A stretch of 64,000 nucleotides of DNA from Pseudomonas gingeri. Lineage in GTDB: Bacteria > Pseudomonadota > Gammaproteobacteria > Pseudomonadales > Pseudomonadaceae. The notes below the pieces were generated by a model. It did no database searches and was not told where the DNA came from. It worked only from the letters and a program-made list of their open reading frames with translations. Of the stretch, positions 29,361-37,675 are shown piece after piece. The translations under genes and the position numbers were made by a program. Location of the stretch: assembly GCF_013385635.1 (NCBI RefSeq), contig NZ_JACAPR010000005.1, positions 1 to 64,000 of the forward strand. The letters are read 5' to 3'. Each line of letters opens with the position of its first letter. Positions within the stretch are counted from its first letter, which is position 1.

Positions 29361-30326
29361 ATGACCCGTACCGTCGCCGTTGTCGTGTTCTCCGGCGTCC
29401 AGTCCCTGGATGTCACGGGGCCGATGGATGTCTTCGCCGAAGCCAACCGCTTCCTCCTGCCCGAGGCCCACTACCAGCTCGACGTGATTGGGGTCGAACG
29501 CGGCTGGGTGCCGTGTTCCAACGGTCTGGCGATCCAGGCGCACCGGCATTTCAGCGAAGCCCTGGCGAGCTACGACCTGTTGTTGTGTGCCGGCGGGCCA
29601 AGCCTGCCGGGGCAGGATTTCGGCGATGAGTTCCATGCCTGGCTGCGGGCGGCCAGCGCGCGTGCCGGGCTGTTCGGTTCGATCTGCAACGGTGCGTTCA
29701 TGCTGGCCCGTGCCGGATTGCTGGAGGGGCGGACGGTGACCACCCACTGGAATGACTCCCAGGCCCTGGCGGCGCTGTGCCCGACCACGCGGGTCGAGGC
29801 CGACCGCCTGTATATCCAGGACGACACGTTGTTCACTTCGGCGGGGGTGACGGCGGGGATCGACCTGTCGCTGTACCTGTTGTCCCGCGACCAGGGCGCG
29901 GAAGTGGCCCTCAACGTGGCCAAGCGGCTGGTGGTGTTTACCCAGCGCTCGGGCGGCCAGTCGCAGTTCAGTCCCTACCTGACACCCTATGCCGAGGCGT
30001 CCTCGCCGGTGGCCCAGGTACAGCAGTATGTGCTGGCGCATCTGACCGGGGACCTGAGCATCGCCGAACTGGCCAGGGCGACCAACATGAGTGCGCGTAA
30101 CTTCTCCAGGGTGTTTGTCCGCGAGACCCGGGTGACCCCGGCGGAGTTTGTCGAGAGTGCGCGGGTGGATGCGGCGCGGGTGATGCTCGAAAGCGGCAAC
30201 TCGCCATTGAAGACCGTTGCCTACGAATGCGGGTTTCGCGACGCGCACCATATGCGCAGTGTGTTCCAGCGACGCCTGGGGGTGACGCCGCAGCAGTTTC
30301 GCCAGCATTTTGCCGGTTTGGTCTGA
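29361..30326 (+). CDS. GlxA family AraC-type regulator with DJ-1/PfpI domain
   Basis: A 321-residue regulator. Residues 1-190 form a DJ-1/PfpI-like domain that often senses small nitrogen compounds, with the cysteine in LFGSICNGAFMLARAGLLEG. Residues 215-321 are an AraC DNA-binding domain with two helix-turn-helix motifs (LSIAELARATNMSARNFSRV and PLKTVAYECGFRDAHHMRSV). Relatives control choline, carnitine or arginine catabolism. It likely regulates the divergent M24 gene and perhaps the HD-domain gene. Confidence 0.85.
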   Translation: MTRTVAVVVFSGVQSLDVTGPMDVFAEANRFLLPEAHYQLDVIGVERGWVPCSNGLAIQAHRHFSEALASYDLLLCAGGPSLPGQDFGDEFHAWLRAASARAGLFGSICNGAFMLARAGLLEGRTVTTHWNDSQALAALCPTTRVEADRLYIQDDTLFTSAGVTAGIDLSLYLLSRDQGAEVALNVAKRLVVFTQRSGGQSQFSPYLTPYAEASSPVAQVQQYVLAHLTGDLSIAELARATNMSARNFSRVFVRETRVTPAEFVESARVDAARVMLESGNSPLKTVAYECGFRDAHHMRSVFQRRLGVTPQQFRQHFAGLV

Positions 30327-30349
30327 GCCTTGTGGTGGCTTCAGCGGCC

Positions 30350-30441
30350 TCTTCGTGGGCAAGCCCACTCCCACAAGGTCCTGGTCGTACACAGACATCA
30401 GGTATGGCTCAGAACCCGTGGGAGCGGGCTTGCCCGCGAAG
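30350..30441. repeat. REPIN
   Basis: GTGGGCAAGCCCACTCCCAC and the inverted GTGGGAGCGGGCTTGCCCGC enclose a spacer starting TGGTCGTACA, related to the tandem REPIN spacer at 27345. It follows the GlxA-type gene. Confidence 0.8.
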
Positions 30442-30476
30442 AGGCCATTGGCCTGCGCACAAGGCTCCCGTTGTGC

Positions 30477-30695
30477 TCAATTCCCGGAGCAGCCGTCGCC
30501 CCACACCTGATACGCCAGGGTATGCCGCACGCCCTGTGAATCCTCATAGACCATCTGTACCGGCACGATGCCGCAGGCTTCCTGCGTGTCGGTGATGGAG
30601 ATGACATGTGCAATATCCGGCTTTTGCGTGGGTTGCCCATCGGCGAAGGCAGTGACGGAAACGGCGGTCAGGAACAGGGCGATCAGGGTTTTCAT
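30477..30695 (-). CDS. DUF2790 family secreted protein
   Basis: A 72-residue protein with signal peptide MKTLIALFLTAVSVTAFA. The mature part has IAHVISITDTQEACGIVPVQMVYEDSQG and ends in WGDGCSG; the two cysteines could form a disulfide in the periplasm. This pattern matches the Pseudomonas DUF2790 family, of unknown function. The start was placed at the signal peptide rather than at upstream in-frame codons. It is 43 bases downstream of the DUF417 gene and may be cotranscribed. Confidence 0.8.
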   Translation of the reverse strand: MKTLIALFLTAVSVTAFADGQPTQKPDIAHVISITDTQEACGIVPVQMVYEDSQGVRHTLAYQVWGDGCSGN

Positions 30696-30738
30696 GGCAG
30701 TACTCCAGAGGTAGTAAAAAAGCGGGGCGGGAAAAACT

Positions 30739-31311
30739 TCAGGTACGTTCACGCAGCAACGCACGGGCGGAATCGGCAATCACCAGCACGGCACCGGCGA
30801 GCATCAGGGTGTCCTTGAGCACCAGCCGACCACCGCCGGACAGGTAGGGAAAGCCGTGCTGGGCGTCGCCCAGCGCCGAGACCCAGGCGTCAGGCGTGGT
30901 GACCAGGAAGGACAGCGTGACCAACGGCGTGGCGAACGACAGCAGGCCACCGAGCAGTCCCAGGCGCCGTGACAGCGGGTTGAGCAACACCAGCAGGCCG
31001 ATGCCGATTTCCACCAGGCCAAGGCCGAAGGAGAAGCGGTAGGTGTGGTTGGCGGTCTGCCAGGCGCGTTTCTGTAGGTCGAGCTCACCCTCGTGGGTCA
31101 GGTGCGCCTTGTAGTCCTCGGGGTGCTCGTAGAAGAACGACATGAACGGACTGTTGGCGACAAACGGGGTGATGCTGTCCGCTTCGAACGGCACGAATTT
31201 CAGTGCGCCGATCCACAGGAACACAATACCGATGGCCAGGCGCATCAAGTGGACGCCGAGGGTGTCGAGACCGCCGAGCAATCGCAGCCAGGGAGTAGAG
31301 GAAGACGACAT
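30739..31311 (-). CDS. DUF417 family membrane protein (RclC/YkgB-like)
   Basis: A 190-residue membrane protein with about four hydrophobic segments and the family pattern LMRLAIGIVFLWIGALKF followed by FEADSITPFVANSPFMSFFY. DUF417 includes E. coli RclC, a member of the reactive-chlorine resistance regulon. That fits the nearby RclR-like regulator and AhpD-like gene. GGAGAA precedes the ATG. A terminator separates it from the AhpD-like gene, so it has its own promoter. Confidence 0.85.
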   Translation of the reverse strand: MSSSSTPWLRLLGGLDTLGVHLMRLAIGIVFLWIGALKFVPFEADSITPFVANSPFMSFFYEHPEDYKAHLTHEGELDLQKRAWQTANHTYRFSFGLGLVEIGIGLLVLLNPLSRRLGLLGGLLSFATPLVTLSFLVTTPDAWVSALGDAQHGFPYLSGGGRLVLKDTLMLAGAVLVIADSARALLRERT

Positions 31312-31442
31312 GGTGTTTCTCCGAACTTCAGTGGTTAACAAGTGGGTTTATTCTGAAGTTTCGGAAGTTGTTGTTCTTGTCTGTTGTGCTCAACTTTTTA
31401 CTCATTCGTCTCAGGTGTTCTTGTGGAAAGAAATGAATAAAT

Positions 31443-31478
31443 AAAAAAAGAGCCCGTGACAGCAAAGTGCCCGGGCCC
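31443..31478 (-). terminator. Terminator of the AhpD-like gene
   Basis: On the minus strand GCCCGGGCAC and a CACGGGCTC arm form a hairpin followed by seven T residues, 38 bases behind the stop codon. Confidence 0.75.
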
Positions 31479-31515
31479 AAAAGGGAGAGAGAAGCAGAAC
31501 AGCGTCGGCGATGAC

Positions 31516-31857
31516 TCAGGGTTTCAGGCTGTCGTAAGCCTCCAGAGCATGCAGCGAGTAGATATAGGCGGCCCCGGCGTTCAGCGAAATAGCCGTGGCC
31601 AGGGCGGCGGCGACTTCCTCGCGGGTCGCGCCGGCCTTGATCGCGGCGTCGGTATGGGCGCCGATGCAGCCGTCGCAACGGGTGGAAATCGCCACGGCAA
31701 TGGAAATCAGTTCACGGGTCTTGGCGTCCAGCACATTGTTTTCCGCCGCGGCTTCATCCAGCTTCATATAAGCCTGGACCATCTTCGGATTGGATTTTCC
31801 CAACGCGCCAAATGCATTCTTGATGGTGGGTAGTAGTTCGGGCCAGTTAAGAAACAT
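31516..31857 (-). CDS. AhpD-like carboxymuconolactone decarboxylase family protein
   Basis: A 113-residue all-helical protein with the AhpD signature STRCDGCIGAHTDAAIKAGAT, where the C-x-x-C pair and following His can act as a thiol peroxidase or reductase centre. In P. aeruginosa a protein of this family next to RclR is described as a reactive-chlorine resistance protein; I infer the same role. The start MFLNWPELLPTIK was chosen over an upstream in-frame codon. Divergent from the RclR-like gene. Confidence 0.82.
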   Translation of the reverse strand: MFLNWPELLPTIKNAFGALGKSNPKMVQAYMKLDEAAAENNVLDAKTRELISIAVAISTRCDGCIGAHTDAAIKAGATREEVAAALATAISLNAGAAYIYSLHALEAYDSLKP

Positions 31858-31932
31858 GGTGGTAACTCCTGAATAAGTGAGAGTAGACTGTTCAAACAAC
31901 GAACTTAGTGTTCCCTATTGGGTGTAGACACT

Positions 31933-31963
31933 TTTGTCCGATTTACTCAACCCTTTGTCCGAT
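31933..31963. promoter_or_regulatory. Direct repeat TTTGTCCGAT, likely AraC-type operator
   Basis: Two exact copies of TTTGTCCGAT begin at 31933 and 31954, a 21-bp period (two helical turns), in the gap between the AhpD-like gene and the RclR-like gene. Tandem half-sites on one face of DNA are typical for AraC-family proteins. The second copy ends eight bases before the chosen start of the regulator. Confidence 0.55.
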
Positions 31964-31971
31964 ATGCGCAA

Positions 31972-32880
31972 ATGAACTCGATCGATAAACTCATCGTGCT
32001 GGCCGGGGTCCGTGGCAGCCTGGATCTGCGCTGCCAGTTGCAGGGCGACTGGGCGATGGATCATGAGCGGGAAAACGTCGGTGTCGCGCCGTATCACATC
32101 GTCCTCGGCGGCGATTGCCAGGCCGAATTGCCGGGCGGCCGCACGGTGCGTTTGCAGGCCGGGGATATCCTCGTTTTTCCCGGCGGCGGCACGCATCTGC
32201 TGCGTAGCCCCGGGCAGCGCGTGGCACCGGCCCCGCCACGGGTCAGCCAGGGCGGCCTGCTGCCGGTGCATCGGCTCGGCGGCGAGCGCGTGGAGCTGGA
32301 CCTGCTGTGCGGGCGTTTCCATTACCAGCGCGAGTCGATGCTGTTCGCGGCGCTGCCGGAGTACCTGCTGGTGTCCAGTCGCGACCTGCCGGCCAGCGGG
32401 CAATTGGCGGCGCTGGTGGGGCTGTTGCGGGTCGAGGCCGATGGCGATCAGGCCGGGGCGCGGTTCCTGGTGGATGCCTTGTCGTCGGCGCTGTTCACGC
32501 TGATCCTGCGGGTCTACCTGCAACAGCAGGTGCAGGCCAGCGGGACGCTGGCGCTGCTGGCGGACAAGCGCCTGAGCCAGGCCTGGCAGGGCATGCTGGA
32601 AGATCCGGCCCACGAGTGGACCATCGACGGCCTGGCGGCGCTGGCGAACATGTCGCGGGCCACCTTCATGCGGGCGTTCGTGAAGGTCGCGGGGGAATCG
32701 CCGTGGGTGCTGCTGACGCGGGTACGGATGGAGTTGGCCTATAACCTGTTGAGCAATTCCCACCTGGGCCTGAGCGATATCGCCGCACAGGCCGGCTATC
32801 AATCGCAGGCGGCGTTCAGCAAGAAATTCAAGGAAATCTACGGCGAGGCGCCAGGGCGTCTTCGCCGGGCGGGTGGCTAG
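31972..32880 (+). CDS. rclR: AraC family regulator with cupin domain, RclR-like
   Basis: A 302-residue regulator with an N-terminal cupin_6 domain (DILVFPGGGTHLLRSP) and C-terminal AraC DNA-binding domain (WTIDGLAALANMSRATFMRAF, then LGLSDIAAQAGYQSQAAFSKKF). E. coli RclR senses hypochlorous acid through cysteines; from memory one is Cys21. Here Cys21 is present (LDLRCQLQ), as are Cys49 and a cysteine in ELDLLCGRF. The frame is open 18 codons further upstream, but that part overlaps the operator repeats, so I start at MNSIDKLIV. A clear ribosome site is lacking. Confidence 0.75.
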   Translation: MNSIDKLIVLAGVRGSLDLRCQLQGDWAMDHERENVGVAPYHIVLGGDCQAELPGGRTVRLQAGDILVFPGGGTHLLRSPGQRVAPAPPRVSQGGLLPVHRLGGERVELDLLCGRFHYQRESMLFAALPEYLLVSSRDLPASGQLAALVGLLRVEADGDQAGARFLVDALSSALFTLILRVYLQQQVQASGTLALLADKRLSQAWQGMLEDPAHEWTIDGLAALANMSRATFMRAFVKVAGESPWVLLTRVRMELAYNLLSNSHLGLSDIAAQAGYQSQAAFSKKFKEIYGEAPGRLRRAGG

Positions 32881-32883
32881 AGT

Positions 32884-32972
32884 TGTGGGAGCCGGCTTGC
32901 TGGCGATTCAGGCGACGCGGTGTTTCAGACACGCCGCGTTATCGTTCATCGCCAGCAAGCCGGCTCCCACAG
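32884..32972. repeat. REPIN
   Basis: GTGGGAGCCGGCTTGCTGGC and inverted GCCAGCAAGCCGGCTCCCAC around a GCGGTGTTTC spacer. It is nearly the reverse complement of the element at 15281. Confidence 0.85.
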
Positions 32973-32990
32973 AGAAACCTGTGTTTTGAT

Positions 32991-33098
32991 GATCGTTCCC
33001 ACGCTCTGCGTCGGAATGCCTCTATGGACGCTCTGCGTCCGCTTTTGTGACGCGCAGCGTCACGGGCTGCGTTACCACGCGGAGCGTGGGAACGATCA
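32991..33098. repeat. Composite palindromic element, about 108 bp
   Basis: Terminal inverted GATCGTTCCCACGC, internal GGACGCTCTGCGTCC and GTGACGCGCAGCGTCAC hairpins, same order as the copies at 48447 and 57384. It lies at the 3' end of the acylase gene. Confidence 0.85.
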
Positions 33099-33105
33099 GG
33101 GGGAG

Positions 33106-35472
33106 TTATCTGGCCGGCATCAGCTTGAGCACGCTGCGGGTATTGGCCGAGACCTCGACCTCGTTCATGTGCACCTGCTCGTACCCGCCTTCGATATAGG
33201 TTTCGGCCTGGTCGCTGTAGTGCTTGTCGAACACCACGCCGCTCTGTCCCACCGGGTTGATGGTCAGGCTGTGGTCCGGATCGGCGAAGTCGATCAGGCG
33301 GCGGGTCGACGGGCCATAGGTCACCGGCCAGGGCGCCGGGCCGATTTTCGCCGAGAGGTTGTTCGGCACTTCGTGGGTGCCCGGCGCATCGAACGGGCCG
33401 ACATTGAACAAGCGGTCCAGCGGCTTCTGCCGTCCCAGCGGATGGCCGTGGGTCAGGGTATGGGCCTTGCCCCACACCCAGGCGCCCGGATCGTCGCCGT
33501 AGGTGGCCTTGAGATGGGCCAGCGTCGCCTGCCAGGCACGTTTCACCGTGTCGGCGCGGTTGCCGTTCCACCAGGGTGAATGTTCATCGGCGGCCAGGCG
33601 CGGTAACGCGGCGTCCACCACTCGGGTGCTGAGCAGGGTGTTGAAGTAGTCGTCGCCGAGCTTGTCATGCATGGCCGCGCGGGCCAGTTCGTAGAGGAAC
33701 TGGTTGAACAGCGTGGCACTGGTGGAGCTCATCGGGTAATCGCCCTTCCACATTGCCAACTGCTCCACCAGCTTCAGTTCGGCCGGGTCCTTCGCCGCTT
33801 CGCGCAGCGCCGGCAGCAGCGGCCTGAGCAGTCGTGGGCCGTAGTCGGTGGTGGTGCCCAGTTGCAGTTTCTGGCTGTTCTCCAGGCTCCAGCGCACGCT
33901 GGTATCGGCCAGTTGCCGGTTCAGTTGCTGGCCGCGATCGGCGAGGTTGTAGTAACCGGGAATGACCATGCCGGTGGGCGAGGCCGGCTGGGCGTTGGCC
34001 GAGACGATATAGCCACGCGCAGGATTCTCTTCCTGGGGATTGGCGCTGAAGGGGTAGAAGCCGTCCTTGTCGGCGTCGCCGGTGCTGCCATCGAGAATGA
34101 ACGCCGGGTTGACCCCCGCCGGACGCTTGGGCAGCAAGGCCGCGGCCCACCAGCCGATATCGCCCTTGGCGTTGGCCCACATCAGGTTCAGGCCCGGCGC
34201 CTGGATCTTGCTGGCGGCTTCGCGCACCTTGTCCAGGGTGTCGGCACGGTTGAGTTCGTAAAAACCCTGGAGGATCGGATTCGGGGTGTCGAGAAAGGCC
34301 CACCACATGGCGATCGGCCTGGCCCCGGCGTTGGCCCCGATCACATCGTTGACGATTGGTCCGTGGGGTGACTGCAGCAGGGTGAAGGTCACCGGCGACT
34401 GGCCCTTGACCGCGATCTGCTGTTCCGTGCGGGTCATCTCGACCCACTGGCCGTGGTACCAGACCTGGTTGGGGTTCTCGGGGTTGGTCTTCTCGGCGAT
34501 CAGGTCCAGGTCGTCGTTCTGGAACATGGTCAGGCTCCAGCCGAAGGCCGGGTTGTTGCCGAGAAAGGCGAACGGCACCAGCGCCTGGTGATAACCGTAC
34601 AGCTCGAAGTTCGGCGCCGACAGCTGGGCTTCGTACCACACCGCCGGGGTCGAGAAGGCGATATGCGGATCGCCCGCCAGCAGCGGCTTGCCGCTTTTGG
34701 TCCGGCTGCCGGACACCGCCCAGGCGTTGCTGCCTTCGAACTGCGGCACCCCGGCATCGCGCAGGGCGTCGTCGCTGAGCCGGGCCAGCGCGCCGAGGCC
34801 TTTCCAGTCGGCATCGGCCAGCGGTGTCGGCGAGCCGAGCATGCCCTGGGGGCGCCAGTCCAGGTCAAACACCTTCAGATAGTCGGCGCCCAGCTTGTCC
34901 CGCACATAAGTCAGCAGCGGCTCGGTGCGGAACGCGGCGGCGAAGCTATAGGCCATGTAGCCGGCGATGCTGATGGTGTCTTCGGCGGTGAAGGGCCTGC
35001 GCTCGATGCCCAACACGTCGAACTCCACGGGCCTGGCGTGAGTGGCCTGGTACTGGTTGATGCCGTCCAGATAGGCTTGCAGGGCCTTCCAGGCGGGGGA
35101 TTGCTTGTCCAGTTCAGCGACATAACGGTCGGCGCGGTCACGAATGCGCAGGCTGCGGAACAGCTTGTCGGTTTCCAGGGCCTTGGGACCGAGGATCTCG
35201 GCCAGCTCGCCACGGGCCAGGCGCCGGACGATTTCCATCTGGAACAGGCGGTCCTGGGCATGCACGTAACCCAGGGCGCGATACAGGTCGGTCTCGTTCT
35301 CGGCGCGGATATGCGGTACGCCGCGCTCGTCGTAGCGCACGGTGACTGGTCCCTGCAGATTGTTCAGCGTGACCTGGCCCTGGCGCGTCGGCAATTTGCC
35401 CTGGACGTACCAGGTTCCCCCGCCGGCCAGGGCGACGATCAGGACAGCGAGAACGGTCATGCTGCGTTTCAT
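33106..35472 (-). CDS. Penicillin acylase family protein (QuiP-like)
   Basis: A 788-residue Ntn-hydrolase precursor with an N-terminal signal or anchor (MTVLAVLIVALAGGGTWYV), placing it in the periplasm. The expected autoprocessing site and nucleophile is Ser248 in FEGSNAWAVSGS, with an alpha chain before and a beta chain after; GDPHIAFSTPAVWYEAQL follows as usual. Family members cleave the amide bond of penicillins, acyl-homoserine lactones or other N-acyl compounds. The length fits QuiP/PvdQ-like acylases. Substrate is not predictable from sequence alone. Confidence 0.85.
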   Translation of the reverse strand: MKRSMTVLAVLIVALAGGGTWYVQGKLPTRQGQVTLNNLQGPVTVRYDERGVPHIRAENETDLYRALGYVHAQDRLFQMEIVRRLARGELAEILGPKALETDKLFRSLRIRDRADRYVAELDKQSPAWKALQAYLDGINQYQATHARPVEFDVLGIERRPFTAEDTISIAGYMAYSFAAAFRTEPLLTYVRDKLGADYLKVFDLDWRPQGMLGSPTPLADADWKGLGALARLSDDALRDAGVPQFEGSNAWAVSGSRTKSGKPLLAGDPHIAFSTPAVWYEAQLSAPNFELYGYHQALVPFAFLGNNPAFGWSLTMFQNDDLDLIAEKTNPENPNQVWYHGQWVEMTRTEQQIAVKGQSPVTFTLLQSPHGPIVNDVIGANAGARPIAMWWAFLDTPNPILQGFYELNRADTLDKVREAASKIQAPGLNLMWANAKGDIGWWAAALLPKRPAGVNPAFILDGSTGDADKDGFYPFSANPQEENPARGYIVSANAQPASPTGMVIPGYYNLADRGQQLNRQLADTSVRWSLENSQKLQLGTTTDYGPRLLRPLLPALREAAKDPAELKLVEQLAMWKGDYPMSSTSATLFNQFLYELARAAMHDKLGDDYFNTLLSTRVVDAALPRLAADEHSPWWNGNRADTVKRAWQATLAHLKATYGDDPGAWVWGKAHTLTHGHPLGRQKPLDRLFNVGPFDAPGTHEVPNNLSAKIGPAPWPVTYGPSTRRLIDFADPDHSLTINPVGQSGVVFDKHYSDQAETYIEGGYEQVHMNEVEVSANTRSVLKLMPAR

Positions 35473-35591
35473 GCGGGGTTCCTTGTACGTGTCAGGGCTA
35501 CCGGTACAGAGCCGCTAAGGTTTAGCACAGGCGAGTAGTTGGATGCATCGCACCAATGAGTGATTACTTTAAAAAGTCCGGTTCGCCTTGT

Positions 35592-36170
35592 TCATTTGCC
35601 AACCCCGTCCCACGGGCAGTAACAGCCCACCGCCATGTTGTGGGTGGCATTGACCGTGCGCCCCTCGCTCAGGGCCTGCAGGATCGGCTCGATAAAGCTG
35701 TTGCTGGAATTGCAGGTGGCGCCCTGGCTGTAGGGGCCGAAGTAGGCGAGCCGGCCGTTGCGGTCCCAGATCGCCACGGCCGGGCTGACCGTCAGGTGCT
35801 CGGCGCCGGGGAGGTTCGCCAGCGGGCGGATGGCGCCCAGGGTGGCGGGCAACTGGCCATGGGTGCCGGGTTTCTGCACCGAGTAGAAGTCCACGCCCAG
35901 CGGTGCAAAATGCTCGATCAATTCGCCCAGGTGCTGCTGGTTGCCGACATTGCAGGGACAGGCCGGGTCCCAGAAATGCACCAGGCGGATCCGGCCCGGG
36001 CCGGCCAGGTCCGCCGGCAGGCTGAGGCGGTCACCGGCAAACAGCGCGGTCTGGTCGCTGAAGGCACGGATATAGCGGCCCTGGAACCAGTCGTAGGCCA
36101 GCCACAGGCCCGCCGCGCACACCACGGCGAGCAGGCCGGCGAGTAATGTCTTGTGACGAGTCTGGGGCAT
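35592..36170 (-). CDS. DUF6436 thioredoxin-fold membrane-anchored protein
   Basis: A 192-residue protein with one N-terminal membrane segment (LLAGLLAVVCAAGLWLAYDW) and a periplasmic thioredoxin-like domain with VHFWDPACPCNVGNQQHL; the C-P-C arrangement replaces a standard C-x-x-C. More cysteines occur in QGATCNSS and GCYCPWDG near the end. This resembles the DUF6436 family. The upstream open frame is long but unrelated, so I start at MPQTRHKTLLAG. It overlaps no other gene and faces away from the hydrolase gene. Confidence 0.75.
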   Translation of the reverse strand: MPQTRHKTLLAGLLAVVCAAGLWLAYDWFQGRYIRAFSDQTALFAGDRLSLPADLAGPGRIRLVHFWDPACPCNVGNQQHLGELIEHFAPLGVDFYSVQKPGTHGQLPATLGAIRPLANLPGAEHLTVSPAVAIWDRNGRLAYFGPYSQGATCNSSNSFIEPILQALSEGRTVNATHNMAVGCYCPWDGVGK

Positions 36171-36281
36171 GACGATTCGGTCCTCGAAGGTCGCGTAGCT
36201 TGCCATGCCCGCCCTGACAGAAGAATATCGCAGATCAGTAAAACGCCTCGACGTTGCCGCACCCTTGCCTGGAAGCCCCTT

Positions 36282-37220
36282 ATGCCTGCCACTTTCGACC
36301 CCGATTCCCTGCGCGCCAGCCTGCGACCCCTGGCCGCCGCGCAGCCCTTGTCGGCATCGGCGCAGGCCTACCAGCGTTTCTATGGCCTGGACCTGGCCCA
36401 TCGCACCACGCCCTTCAGCAGCCGCCTCGGCGCTTTCAGGAGCGGCGGCTTCGACCTGGTCAGCCAGCTCTGGCTGCCGCCCAACCCCGTGGCGACGCTG
36501 TTCCTGTTCCATGGTTTCTACGATCACATGGGGCTGTACCGCAACGTGATCGACTGGGCGCTGGACCGCGGTTTCGCGGTGATCGCCTGCGACCTGCCGG
36601 GCCATGGCCTGTCCAGTGGCGAGCGGGCCAGTATCGACGATTTCGCCGAGTACCAGCGGGCGCTGGAGGGTTTGTTCGACGAGGCCAGGTCCCTTGACCT
36701 GCCACAGCCCTGGCACCTGTTCGGCCAGAGCACCGGGGGCGCGATTGTCGTCGATCATCTGCTCCGGCACGGCCTCGACAGCCCGGCCCAGGGCAAGGTG
36801 GTGCTGCTTTCGCCACTGGTGCGGCCACGGGCCTGGGGCTGGTCGAAACTCAGTTACTACCTGCTCAAGCCCTTCGTCAAAGGCATTGCCCGGCGCTTCA
36901 GCGAGAACACCCATGACCCGGCGTTCATGCCGTTCCTGCAGGCCGATCCGCTGCAACCGCAACGTCTGCCGACCGCCTGGGTCGGGGCCCTGGCGCGCTG
37001 GATCCCGGGTATCGAAGGTGCGGCGAAAAGCCCGCGGCGACCGCTGATCGTCCAGGGCGATGGCGACATGACCGTCGACTGGCAGCACAACCTGACGGTG
37101 CTGCGCAGCAAGTTCGACCAGCCCGAAGTGTTGATGCTGGCCGAGGCCCGGCATCACCTGGCGAACGAACTCCCGGAATACCGCGAGCGCTATTTCAGCT
37201 TTCTCGGCGCCCATTTCTGA
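36282..37220 (+). CDS. Alpha/beta hydrolase (lysophospholipase-like)
   Basis: A 312-residue alpha/beta-hydrolase. It has the HGF oxyanion segment (FLFHGFYDHMGLYRNVIDWA), DLPGHGLSSGE, the nucleophile elbow GQSTGG (Ser) near residue 150, and a late VQGDGDMTVDW Asp and EARHHLANE His. It resembles the serine hydrolase/monoacylglycerol lipase group. No signal peptide. The start MPATFDPDSL was chosen with GGAAG before it. It is 26 bases from the thioesterase gene, likely one transcript. Confidence 0.82.
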   Translation: MPATFDPDSLRASLRPLAAAQPLSASAQAYQRFYGLDLAHRTTPFSSRLGAFRSGGFDLVSQLWLPPNPVATLFLFHGFYDHMGLYRNVIDWALDRGFAVIACDLPGHGLSSGERASIDDFAEYQRALEGLFDEARSLDLPQPWHLFGQSTGGAIVVDHLLRHGLDSPAQGKVVLLSPLVRPRAWGWSKLSYYLLKPFVKGIARRFSENTHDPAFMPFLQADPLQPQRLPTAWVGALARWIPGIEGAAKSPRRPLIVQGDGDMTVDWQHNLTVLRSKFDQPEVLMLAEARHHLANELPEYRERYFSFLGAHF

Positions 37221-37246
37221 CCGCTCGTCTTCGAGCCGAGGCCCTT

Positions 37247-37675
37247 ATGACCGAACGCCTGCCACAACGTGCCGATTACCGGCATTTCCAGCCGATCATC
37301 ACCCGCTGGCACGACAACGATGTCTACGGCCATGTGAACAACGTCACCTACTACAGCTTTTTCGACACGGCGGTGAACACCTACCTGATCGAACAGGGTG
37401 GACTGGATATCCACGACGGCGAAGTCGTCGGCTTTGTGGTCAGCTCCGCCTGCGATTACTTCGCCTCGGTGGCCTTTCCCGAACGCATCGAGATCGGCCT
37501 GCGGGTCGGCAAGCTCGGCAACAGCTCGGTGCAATACGAACTGGCGGTGTTCAAGGCCGGTGAAGACGAAGCCTGTGCCGCCGGGCGCTTTGTCCATGTG
37601 TTCGTCGATCGCGCGAGCAACCAGCCGGTTTCGATCCCCGGCGGCCTGCGTGACGCCCTTCAATCATTGATCTGA
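37247..37675 (+). CDS. Acyl-CoA thioesterase, hot-dog fold (4HBT/YbgC-like)
   Basis: A 142-residue hot-dog thioesterase with RWHDNDVYGHVNNVTYYSFFDTA, where the Asp-x-Asn-x-x-x-His type active site of the 4-hydroxybenzoyl-CoA thioesterase family is visible. It likely hydrolyses short or medium acyl-CoA in the cytoplasm. It follows the hydrolase closely. Its last 16 bases overlap the 3' end of the convergent response-regulator gene. Confidence 0.85.
   Translation: MTERLPQRADYRHFQPIITRWHDNDVYGHVNNVTYYSFFDTAVNTYLIEQGGLDIHDGEVVGFVVSSACDYFASVAFPERIEIGLRVGKLGNSSVQYELAVFKAGEDEACAAGRFVHVFVDRASNQPVSIPGGLRDALQSLI

Noticed and set aside
35592..37214. A 540-residue protein spanning the DUF6436 gene and antisense of the hydrolase
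   Set aside because: Only the last 192 residues are family-like. The upstream part is antisense to the well-supported alpha/beta hydrolase.
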